Part shown: positions 1 to 6,323 of the stretch, piece by piece
Position numbering within the stretch: position 1 is the first letter of the stretch
Layout: each line of letters starts with the position of its first letter
From: HGM05232 sp036661515
Lineage (GTDB): Bacteria; Bacteroidota; Bacteroidia; Bacteroidales; Muribaculaceae
Assembly (NCBI GenBank): GCA_036661515.1
Contig: JAVWYO010000042.1
Span: 1 to 16,688, forward strand
Length of the DNA stretch: 16,688 bases
Direction of reading: 5' to 3'
Notes under the pieces: generated by a model
What the model saw: the letters and a program-made list of their open reading frames with translations, nothing else
The model's database searches: none
What the model was told of the DNA's origin: nothing
Program-made: the position numbers and the translations under genes

Positions 1-31
1 CAAAGTTATATCTTTTTATCTTATTTCCAAA
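1..31 (-). promoter_or_regulatory. Bacteroidota promoter for a leftward gene outside the window
   Basis: On the minus strand the sequence reads TTTG (31-28), 19 bases, then TAACTTTG (8-1). This matches the Bacteroides primary sigma consensus TTTG-N19-21-TAnnTTTG exactly. Transcription would start just beyond the left edge and run left, so the gene it serves is not visible. Seen directly: both boxes and the spacing. Inferred: that it is active. Confidence 0.6.
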
Positions 32-193
32 ATATACATTGAATATTTTGAGTAAAAGTTCAATTAATAAATGCGAAAATTATGGGTCAGCGGAAATATA
101 AGGTGCATGAGTTAAAATAAACTATATGACGTAAAAAAACGCCCTTTTTCTATCACACAATAGTTTTATCGGACAGCAATAATACCCAATATA

Positions 194-253
194 CAAAACT
201 CACAACTCGGAAATGAACGTCGAAGACGTTCCTCTTCAGAACTACGTTCTGAA
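194..253. repeat. palindromic repeat unit, copy 1 (two adjacent hairpins)
   Basis: CAAAACTCACAACT (194-207) is followed by GAACGTC-GAA-GACGTTC (215-231), a perfect 7-bp stem with a 3-nt loop, then by TTCAGAAC-TAC-GTTCTGAA (235-253), a perfect 8-bp stem with a 3-nt loop. The 18-mer at 215-232 and the 14-mer at 194-207 both recur exactly near the right end of the window (16524-16541 and 16575-16588), so this is a repeat family rather than chance. Its form resembles REP-type intergenic palindromes. I cannot name the family or say whether it moves. Confidence 0.6.
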
Positions 254-544
254 ATTTAGCCCCATAATGAAGTGAGCACAGCGAACGCAATTGTGGGATA
301 ACGTCCTGACACCCAGCCTTGAGCATCTTCGACATTCTCGTCCCGCGCACGCACAATGAATCGTCTCTAATCTGCGACAAATCCCAATCATCGACATATG
401 TGCCAAAATTCTGACAGTCGAGATTTGGTTGTAATTGCAAAGAATGGAAAATAAACGATGGGTTCTTACAACTTTTGATATAGGTATGGATAAAACTAAC
501 TATGTTCATCTACCAGAAATTTCCGCTAAGCTATTTTAATAATG

Positions 545-579
545 AGATGCGTTAAGAAATACAGGGTCTTAACGCATCT
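545..579. terminator. 13-bp perfect hairpin, possible bidirectional terminator or RNA processing site
   Basis: AGATGCGTTAAGA (545-557) and TCTTAACGCATCT (567-579) are exact reverse complements with a 9-nt loop (558-566). Neither strand has a clear run of T after the stem, so this is not a textbook intrinsic terminator. On the minus strand it coincides with the end of the small open frame 796-569, whose stop codon lies inside the stem; on the plus strand nothing obvious ends here. The hairpin is certain from sequence; the terminator role is a guess. Confidence 0.4.
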
Positions 580-796
580 TGCCATCATCACAATCACATT
601 GAAATATATTGAAACTTAACAGAATACCTAACGTAATAAGTGCTGGTGAAAGACCTTTTTTTGATGCCAATGAATTTTCATCTGTGGTGTGGCGAAATTT
701 AGTATTTCCATCAAAAAGACTCTTTTCTAATCCGTAGACTCTGTTATTATCGTTTGATAGTAAAACATTATGTCGCGATAAAAGTTTATGTATCAT
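569..796 (-). CDS. doubtful small protein with one hydrophobic segment
   Basis: A 75-codon ATG frame that I do not recognise. The first ~45 residues are polar and charged, then comes one hydrophobic stretch (about residues 51-65, ALITLGILLSFNIF) and a short acidic tail with two cysteines (CDCDDGK). It ends inside the strong hairpin at 545-579, the layout expected of a small gene with its own terminator. Against it: no clear promoter (the best minus-strand candidate upstream, TACTTTTC, misses the consensus G), no visible ribosome binding site, and AT-rich DNA in which such frames arise by chance. It could be a small membrane or secreted peptide or nothing. Confidence 0.25.
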   Translation of the reverse strand: MIHKLLSRHNVLLSNDNNRVYGLEKSLFDGNTKFRHTTDENSLASKKGLSPALITLGILLSFNIFQCDCDDGKMR

Positions 797-827
797 ATAT
801 TTTTAACGCTTATTGAAAAGTATGTTG

Positions 828-835
828 TATTTTTG
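828..835 (+). promoter_or_regulatory. -7 box upstream of the M16 peptidase gene
   Basis: TATTTTTG matches TAnnTTTG and ends 23 bp before the ATG at 859, leaving a short leader. No clear -33 TTTG is present at the usual spacing, so support rests on the -7 box and its position. Confidence 0.45.
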
Positions 836-858
836 TAATTCATTATTAAAGCATATTA

Positions 859-2082
859 ATGTCATCAAAATATTTCACACACATTCTGCCCAATGGATTA
901 AGAATAGTCCATTGCTCAACAAATTCAAAAGTAGCTTATTGCGGAATTGCTGTTAATACTGGTAGCCGAGATGAAGAGGAGGGTAGATATGGATTAGCTC
1001 ACTTTGTGGAGCATACTATATTTAAAGGCACGTCTCACAGAAGGGCTTGGCATATTCTCAATCGCATGGAGCTTGTGGGTGGTGAGCTTAATGCTTATAC
1101 ATCAAAGGAGGAAACACAATTATATTCTATTTTCCCCGCTGAACATTATAATCGAGCAATAGAATTGATTGGCGACCTTATTGCTAATTCGGTCTTTCCT
1201 GAAGTTGAACTCACTAAGGAGCGAGAAGTAGTTATTGATGAAATAAATTCATATTTAGATAACCCCTCAGAGGCAATTTATGATGATTTTGAGGATAAGA
1301 TGTTTTGCGGAAGTAAACTTGGGCATAATATTCTTGGAACGGAAAGTGATCTTGCAAACATGAGTTCGGAAGATTGTCGCAATTATCTGGATAGGCTTTA
1401 TGTGCCAAGCAATATGGCATTTTACTCGATGGGAGATATTGCGCCAGAGAAACTCGTGCGCATGGTAGAGCGACATCTTGGGGGGCTCAAAAATGGGCTT
1501 AATCGTCCTGCTCGTATTATTCCTGCGACTGTTGCACCATTTAATGAAATTCGACACATCGATGCACATCAATCGCACACAATAGTTGGAGCACCAATAT
1601 TTGGAATGTATGATAATCGGAAATATGCGTTATCGCTATTAAATAATATATTAGGCGGACCAGGCATGAACTCATTGTTAAATGTATCTATGCGAGAACG
1701 TCGAGGATATGTTTACACAGTTGAGTCTTCTGCAACCATGTTTACCGATTGCGGTGTGTTTGCTATATACTTTGGTTGTGATGATTGCCACACAAAACCA
1801 TGTATGCGTATAATACGCAATCAACTTGATGCTCTTTCAACACGACCATTCTCGGCAAAAGCACTTGATGCTGCAAAAAAGCAGTATCTTGGACAGATTC
1901 TTGTGAGCATGGACAATGGCGAAGGCTCAGCTCTTGCACTTGGAAAGGCTATGCTATTCTTTAATAGAGTAAATTCGATAGAGGAAACGACAAATTGCAT
2001 TAAATCTATTACCGCAGCCGAAATCCAAGATATGGCAACACTTATAGGCGCATCAAACTCTTCCACGCTCACGATGGCATAA
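859..2082 (+). CDS. M16 family zinc metallopeptidase (processing-peptidase type)
   Basis: A 407-residue protein of the insulinase/pitrilysin M16 family, of the short ~45 kDa type related to the mitochondrial processing peptidase beta subunit. The inverted zinc motif HxxEH is intact at 48-52 (HFVEH), and Glu128 in VVIDEIN sits 76 residues after His52, the spacing expected of the third zinc ligand. The C-terminal half (about 175-400) is the second M16 domain; RRGYVYTV (281-288) matches the Arg/Tyr substrate-contact region of the family. There is no signal peptide, so it should act in the cytoplasm on peptides or unfolded segments; the substrate is unknown. It has its own promoter and no close partner gene, so a homodimer is likely. 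Oddity: clustered cysteines at 298, 307, 310 and 315, where I would expect a plain loop. The family call is firm. Confidence 0.93.
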   Translation: MSSKYFTHILPNGLRIVHCSTNSKVAYCGIAVNTGSRDEEEGRYGLAHFVEHTIFKGTSHRRAWHILNRMELVGGELNAYTSKEETQLYSIFPAEHYNRAIELIGDLIANSVFPEVELTKEREVVIDEINSYLDNPSEAIYDDFEDKMFCGSKLGHNILGTESDLANMSSEDCRNYLDRLYVPSNMAFYSMGDIAPEKLVRMVERHLGGLKNGLNRPARIIPATVAPFNEIRHIDAHQSHTIVGAPIFGMYDNRKYALSLLNNILGGPGMNSLLNVSMRERRGYVYTVESSATMFTDCGVFAIYFGCDDCHTKPCMRIIRNQLDALSTRPFSAKALDAAKKQYLGQILVSMDNGEGSALALGKAMLFFNRVNSIEETTNCIKSITAAEIQDMATLIGASNSSTLTMA

Positions 2083-2106
2083 AAATATAAGTTTAAGGTA
2101 GAAAAA

Positions 2107-2140
2107 GGTAATTTTACAGGATAAATATGGGCTAATTACC
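2107..2140. promoter_or_regulatory. inverted repeat upstream of the repressor gene, possible operator
   Basis: GGTAATT (2107-2113) and AATTACC (2134-2140) are perfect 7-bp arms 20 bp apart, ending 12 bp before the candidate -7 box of the HTH/S24 gene, where a repressor that controls itself would bind. It could instead be a weak hairpin after the M16 gene, but on the plus strand it is followed by A residues, not T. Short arms make chance a real possibility. Confidence 0.3.
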
Positions 2141-2152
2141 AAAAAATATGTT

Positions 2153-2160
2153 TATCTTCG
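2153..2160 (+). promoter_or_regulatory. variant -7 box of the HTH/S24 repressor gene
   Basis: TATCTTCG differs from TAnnTTTG by one base, and the same octamer occurs upstream of metG. It implies a start of transcription near 2165, downstream of the possible TTG codon at 2161, and therefore favours translation from the ATG at 2194. Confidence 0.4.
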
Positions 2161-2193
2161 TTGGCGAAAATAATAACACCAATTTTTACAGTT

Positions 2194-2871
2194 ATGGATA
2201 ATGAAGAGATGATTAGCCGTTTACGGTATCTAATTAAAGAAACGGGGTGTACTCAGAGCGAATTTGCCGAGCGTATTGAGATTGATGCGTCTAATCTATC
2301 AAAACATCTCAATGGCAGATTGCCAATTAATGATTCACTCCTAAATAAAATTGTTGTAAATATTGGCGTTTCAAAGTCGTGGCTAAAAGATGGTAGCGAT
2401 CTTCCCTTTGCAAAAAAGAGCACCAACGTTGCAACAATCACAGTTAGTAATAACGCCATTGTACCAAGCAAAGGAACTCCCGTATATGATATTGATGTGA
2501 CAGCAGGCTGCATGCCAAGAGCGGCAATGTTTTCGGCTGAAAATATTATAGGAGCGATAGATGTTCCTGGCATTCCCGATAATTGTCGTATAGTGCGCGT
2601 GAGTGGCGACAGTATGCACCCCGTAATAAATAATGGTGATTATATAGCCGTTAAAGAATTACGCAATAAATCTCAGATATTTTGGGGACAAATATATGTT
2701 ATTCTGCTTGAAGACTATCGTCTTGTGAAATATCTTCGCAAGCATGACGACCCATCAAAGGTTATCCTACGTAGTGAAAATGTTCAGTATGATGATATGG
2801 AAATAGATTGTAATGATATTCGCGATCTTATGTTTGTACAAAATATCATACATATCGATTCTCGAATGTAA
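2194..2871 (+). CDS. HTH (XRE) / S24 LexA-like transcriptional repressor
   Basis: A 225-residue two-domain regulator. An XRE-type helix-turn-helix fills about residues 1-65 (TQSEFAERIEIDASNLSKHL carries the DNA-reading helices). A linker follows, then a peptidase S24 domain (about 95-220). The Ser/Lys dyad is present: Ser140 in SGDSMHP and Lys179 in RLVKYLRKH. An Ala104-Gly105 pair lies 36 residues before the serine, close to the 35 between cleavage site and serine in E. coli LexA. The protein therefore looks able to cleave itself, as LexA, UmuD and phage CI repressors do when RecA is activated. A TTG start at 2161 would add 11 residues, but it lies before the likely transcription start; ATG 2209 is also possible. 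No phage genes are nearby, so it is probably a resident stress regulator or a leftover phage-type repressor. Targets are unknown; an inverted repeat just upstream suggests autoregulation. Confidence 0.88.
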   Translation: MDNEEMISRLRYLIKETGCTQSEFAERIEIDASNLSKHLNGRLPINDSLLNKIVVNIGVSKSWLKDGSDLPFAKKSTNVATITVSNNAIVPSKGTPVYDIDVTAGCMPRAAMFSAENIIGAIDVPGIPDNCRIVRVSGDSMHPVINNGDYIAVKELRNKSQIFWGQIYVILLEDYRLVKYLRKHDDPSKVILRSENVQYDDMEIDCNDIRDLMFVQNIIHIDSRM

Positions 2872-2876
2872 TGAAA

Positions 2877-2908
2877 ATTGGTTATCCTTTAAAATATTAG
2901 TAACTTTG
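2877..2908 (+). promoter_or_regulatory. promoter of the LRR-trmB-mrp-esterase unit
   Basis: ATTG (2877-2880), 20 bases, then a perfect TAACTTTG (2901-2908), 18 bp before the ATG at 2927. Both elements and the spacing match the Bacteroidota consensus, making this one of the two best promoters in the window. It begins just after the stop codon of the repressor gene. Confidence 0.65.
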
Positions 2909-2926
2909 CTAAAAATCAAATATATC

Positions 2927-4423
2927 ATGCGTAGATTATATATTATTTTATTTGCCTTAATTGTTGCTTCTTCCATCGCAATGCAATCAATAGAAGTAAC
3001 CTCCACACCTGGCAAGCTATCGGAATTGTTGCAAAACGACAAGAACGCCACCGCTTTAATCATTCACGGGACAATTGATGTGCGTGATTTCTATTTCATT
3101 GCAGAATCTCTCCCCAATTTATTACAAATTGATTTGTCCGATACCGAAATAATGGCATATAATAGCAATACCCTTTATTTTGGATCGAAAGCTAACTACG
3201 AAGCTGGAGTACTTCCAACGCTGTGCATGTTTGGCAAGCAATATACAACAATAATACTACCTTCCACACTCACATTCATCGACGATGGAGCCCTTTCGGG
3301 GTGTAGTAAGATTACAAAATTACAATTCCCAAGTACGCTCACAGGCATTGGTGAATATGCACTATATGATTGCGATGAACTCACATCTATCGAAATTCCA
3401 GCAAATGTAAAAAATATCAAGAATTACGCATTTGCAAAGTGTGATAAACTCGTGTCAGTAAAGTATGTAGCATCTGCGACACCGATTACTATTAATAATT
3501 ATTGTTTTTATAATAGTCCCATGCTCAGCAGTGTGACGCTTGCTCCTAATACTTACTCAATAGGTGCTGGTGCATTTGCATCATGCCCACAACTTTCTAA
3601 TATCGATTTCCCAAATAGTCTTGCGCTACTAAGTGAAGAAGCATTTAAGGCTACGCCATTAATTAATGTTGATCTTTCAAAATGCACATCACTTCGCACT
3701 ATTGGTCAATGGGCTTTTGCCGATAATAAAGCGATGAAATCGATAAAATTGCCTCCAAATATTGAATCGATAGGCAATGGAGCCTTTTTTTACAACACAT
3801 CACTGAGTGAAATAACACTCCCCGATGGTATCAAAAACATAAGCGATTTTATGCTCACGGGTTGCTCATCAATAGCATGCGACAAGCTCCTTACAAATAA
3901 TATCACAGAAATTGGAAAATATGCTTTTTCTGATTGGAGCCAAATGCTGTATTTTTATATCCCAGAAAAGATTTCTAACATAGGCGATAATGCCTTTGAA
4001 AGATGCAAGAATCTGGCAAATCTCGACATTGCAGCTATTACTGTGCCCACGCTCGGCAATAGCGTATTTGCGGAAATAAATCAGCCGACAGTAGCGCTAC
4101 ACGTACCAGCACAAAGTTACACAGCATATAAAAATGCTGCACAATGGAAGGAGTTTAATGTTAAATCAGACTTAACAGACATCGAAGCAGTCAAGGACGA
4201 AAATATAAAAGTATTCTTTGTTAATACCCTTCTCAACATTGAAGCTACAAGCGCAATAAAGGAGGTAAGAATGTATGATTTTAGTGGAATAGAACTCGTC
4301 AGACTTGCTCCAAATTCCAATTCTACTCAAATAAATACCGAAACCTATTTCGGGAATAATTATATCTTAGGTGTTATGTTACATAACGGCACCATAAAAC
4401 AAATTAAATTAGCTCGCAAGTAA
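2927..4423 (+). CDS. BspA-like leucine-rich-repeat surface protein with type IX secretion C-terminal domain
   Basis: A 498-residue exported protein. Residues 1-18 form a signal peptide (MRRLYIILFALIVASSIA, cleavage likely after Ala18). About 100-405 are LRR_5/BspA-type repeats, recognisable by recurring units such as ITEIGKYAFSDW and IESIGNGAFFYN, closed by the usual VPAQSYTAYKNAAQW ending. The last ~80 residues (about 417-498) look like a Por/type IX sorting domain: VRMYDFSGIEL, then NNYILGVMLHNGTIKQIKLARK-like strands ending in basic residues. It should cross the outer membrane by T9SS and be anchored on or released from the surface. BspA-type proteins bind host or bacterial surfaces; the ligand here is unknown. 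The frame is open further upstream, but that would overlap the previous gene and bypass both promoter and signal peptide, so ATG 2927 is chosen. Only 8 bp separate it from trmB. Confidence 0.9.
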   Translation: MRRLYIILFALIVASSIAMQSIEVTSTPGKLSELLQNDKNATALIIHGTIDVRDFYFIAESLPNLLQIDLSDTEIMAYNSNTLYFGSKANYEAGVLPTLCMFGKQYTTIILPSTLTFIDDGALSGCSKITKLQFPSTLTGIGEYALYDCDELTSIEIPANVKNIKNYAFAKCDKLVSVKYVASATPITINNYCFYNSPMLSSVTLAPNTYSIGAGAFASCPQLSNIDFPNSLALLSEEAFKATPLINVDLSKCTSLRTIGQWAFADNKAMKSIKLPPNIESIGNGAFFYNTSLSEITLPDGIKNISDFMLTGCSSIACDKLLTNNITEIGKYAFSDWSQMLYFYIPEKISNIGDNAFERCKNLANLDIAAITVPTLGNSVFAEINQPTVALHVPAQSYTAYKNAAQWKEFNVKSDLTDIEAVKDENIKVFFVNTLLNIEATSAIKEVRMYDFSGIELVRLAPNSNSTQINTETYFGNNYILGVMLHNGTIKQIKLARK

Positions 4424-4431
4424 TACACCTT

Positions 4432-5202
4432 ATGGGTAAAAATAAATTAAAGAAATTTGCGGATATGGACACGTTTTCTAATGTGTTTCAATATCCTTTC
4501 ATATCAATACAAAATTCAGGATTTCCGCTTAAAGGGAAATGGCATAAAGAGTTCTTTAAAAACGAGAACCCCATTGTGCTTGAACTTGGTTGCGGAAAAG
4601 GAGAATATGCAGTAGGACTGGCACGCAAATATCCAGAACGTAACTTTATAGGAATTGACGTAAAAGGCGCAAGAATGTGGACTGGCGCAAAACAAGCAGT
4701 GGAAAGCGACTTAACCAATGTGGCTTTTATACGCACGAATATTGAACTTATTGCACATTTTTTTGAGCAAGGCGAAGTATCTGAAATATGGATAACATTT
4801 CCCGACCCTCAGATGAAAAAGGTGAGAAAACGACTAACTTCTACACGGTTTCTTAGTCTATATCGCCTTATCTTAAAGCCCGATGGTATTATTCACTTAA
4901 AGACAGATAGCCCTTTCCTTTACACCTATACCGATGCTTTAGTAGCTCTAAATAAATTAGATACTGAAATAAACACTGCCGACCTATATCATTCTGATAT
5001 TGTTGACGATATTCTTGAAATACAGACCTTTTATGAGCAACAATGGCTCGATCGAGGATTGACAATAAAATATATAAAATTTCATTTAGATAGCTCAACA
5101 CCACTCACAGAGCCCGAAATAGAAATTGAAGAGGACACCTACCGTAGTTTTTCGCGCGGTTTTATACAATGTCCGCAGTTAATAGATAACACTAAAATAT
5201 AG
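4432..5202 (+). CDS. trmB: tRNA (guanine-N7-)-methyltransferase
   Basis: A 256-residue SAM-dependent enzyme that makes m7G46 in the variable loop of tRNAs, in the cytoplasm. The SAM-binding motif ELGCGKGE is at 51-58, the acidic loop GIDVKG at 74-79, and the family signature ITFPDPQ at 121-127, with HLKTD at 155-159 following it in the core sheet. The signature reads FPDPQMKK rather than the proteobacterial FPDPWPKK; as far as I recall this is normal for Bacteroidota. The N-terminus GKNKLKKFADMDTF is also of the Bacteroidota type. It lies 8 bp after the LRR gene and 5 bp before mrp, so it is almost certainly co-transcribed with both. Confidence 0.95.
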   Translation: MGKNKLKKFADMDTFSNVFQYPFISIQNSGFPLKGKWHKEFFKNENPIVLELGCGKGEYAVGLARKYPERNFIGIDVKGARMWTGAKQAVESDLTNVAFIRTNIELIAHFFEQGEVSEIWITFPDPQMKKVRKRLTSTRFLSLYRLILKPDGIIHLKTDSPFLYTYTDALVALNKLDTEINTADLYHSDIVDDILEIQTFYEQQWLDRGLTIKYIKFHLDSSTPLTEPEIEIEEDTYRSFSRGFIQCPQLIDNTKI

Positions 5203-5207
5203 AAATA

Positions 5208-6314
5208 ATGGAACGTTTATATCCAAATTTAATAATAGATGCCTTACGCAATGTGCGTTATCCTGGCAATGGGAAAGATATAGTTACCAATAATATGGTA
5301 GAAGATGATATACGCATTGATGGGAATAAAGTATCTTTTTCTCTCATATTCGATAAACCAACTGACCCTTTTATTAAATCAGTGGTGAAATCGGCTGAGG
5401 CTGCTATCACCACTTATATCAGCAATGAGATAGCGATTAAAGGTAATATTGCGGTAATTACGCGTCAAAATGTTGCACAACGCCCAGAGAACCCATTGCC
5501 TAAAGTGAAAAATATAATTGGAGTTTCTTCGGGAAAAGGTGGTGTAGGAAAATCTACGATAGCTACAAATCTTGCAGTAGCTCTTGCTAAAGAGGGTTAT
5601 AAGGTTGGGCTACTTGATGCAGATATATTTGGACCATCTGCGCCAAAAATGTTTGGACTTGAAGATGAGCCAGTATATATGGATAAAATCGATGGACGAG
5701 AAGTGATTGTCCCTCTTCAGAAATACGGAGTAAAAGTGCTTTCTATTGGTTTCCTTGTTGATAAAAATAATGCGGTGCTATGGCGCGGTGGTATGGCAAG
5801 CAATGCCCTAAAACAACTTATCTCGGATGCCGATTGGGGCGAACTCGATTATTTTGTAATAGACATGCCTCCTGGAACAAGCGACATTCATCTCACACTT
5901 GTGCAGACACTCGGTATAACCGGAGCAATCGTTGTTAGTACACCTCAAGAAGTTGCTCTTGCTGATGCTCGAAAGGGTATAAGCATGTTTAAGAGTGATA
6001 AAGTGAATGTTCCTATACTCGGACTTGTAGAAAACATGGCATGGTTTACACCAATAGAACATCAAGATGAAAAATATTTTATCTTTGGTAATGGCGGATG
6101 CAAACGTCTTGCCGAAGAATTAGGTGTCGAATTACTTGGTCAGATTCCTTTAGTAGCTGGAATATGTGAAGGAGGAGATCGTGGCACACCAATGGCACTC
6201 GAAAATAATGTCTGTGGAGATGCTTTTCGCGCTCTTGCAACAAAAGTTATAGCAGCAATTGAGCGACGAAATGAGATATTACCTCCTACTTCAAAAGTTG
6301 AAATGAACAAATAG
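5208..6314 (+). CDS. mrp: Mrp/NBP35-family P-loop ATPase, Fe-S cluster carrier
   Basis: A 368-residue Mrp (ApbC) protein. Residues ~1-90 are a MIP18/DUF59 domain. The rest is the MinD-like ATPase with the deviant Walker A GKGGVGKST at 109-117, DADIFGPS at 137-144 and VIDMPPGTSD at 217-226. Family members hold and hand over Fe-S clusters to target proteins as dimers in the cytoplasm. Oddity: the loop after GLVENMAWF (272-280), where E. coli Mrp has the CxxC pair that binds the bridging cluster, reads TPIEHQDEKYFIFG and has no cysteine. Remaining cysteines are single and scattered (298, 320, 336). I recall the same loop in other Bacteroidota Mrp proteins, so this is probably a clade trait. The gene sits between trmB (5 bp) and the esterase gene (9 bp). 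Confidence 0.93.
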   Translation: MERLYPNLIIDALRNVRYPGNGKDIVTNNMVEDDIRIDGNKVSFSLIFDKPTDPFIKSVVKSAEAAITTYISNEIAIKGNIAVITRQNVAQRPENPLPKVKNIIGVSSGKGGVGKSTIATNLAVALAKEGYKVGLLDADIFGPSAPKMFGLEDEPVYMDKIDGREVIVPLQKYGVKVLSIGFLVDKNNAVLWRGGMASNALKQLISDADWGELDYFVIDMPPGTSDIHLTLVQTLGITGAIVVSTPQEVALADARKGISMFKSDKVNVPILGLVENMAWFTPIEHQDEKYFIFGNGGCKRLAEELGVELLGQIPLVAGICEGGDRGTPMALENNVCGDAFRALATKVIAAIERRNEILPPTSKVEMNK

Positions 6315-6323
6315 AACACAAAT

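Larger units (their letters stand above)
1..568. other. gene-poor left intergenic region
   Basis: This stretch has no ORF that I accept as a gene. It contains the edge promoter (1-31), the double palindrome (194-253) and the start of a long hairpin (545-579). A 118-codon open frame on the minus strand (509-153) runs straight through both palindromes. It shows no recognisable domain, and the Arg/Val/Phe-rich end of its translation is just the palindromes read as codons, so it is probably an open frame across repeat DNA. The part around 290-400 is less AT-rich than its surroundings, which fits an inserted or decayed element. A 9-bp inverted repeat (AGCGGAAAT at 89-97, ATTTCCGCT at 519-527) brackets it, but could be chance. 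Confidence 0.45.

Noticed and set aside
153..509. 118-codon open frame on the minus strand as a protein gene
   Set aside because: It runs through both short palindromes, shows no domain or signal, and has no promoter at its start; it is better explained as an open frame over repeat DNA.
2161..2193. TTG start adding 11 residues to the HTH/S24 repressor
   Set aside because: The candidate -7 box ends at 2160, so the TTG would lie before the transcript start; ATG 2194 fits better.
2194..2871. Prophage repressor marking an integrated phage
   Set aside because: No integrase, excisionase or structural phage genes and no attachment-site repeats are seen on either side.
2813..2926. Upstream extension of the LRR protein by 38 residues
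   Set aside because: It overlaps the repressor gene, includes the promoter, and would bury the clear signal peptide.
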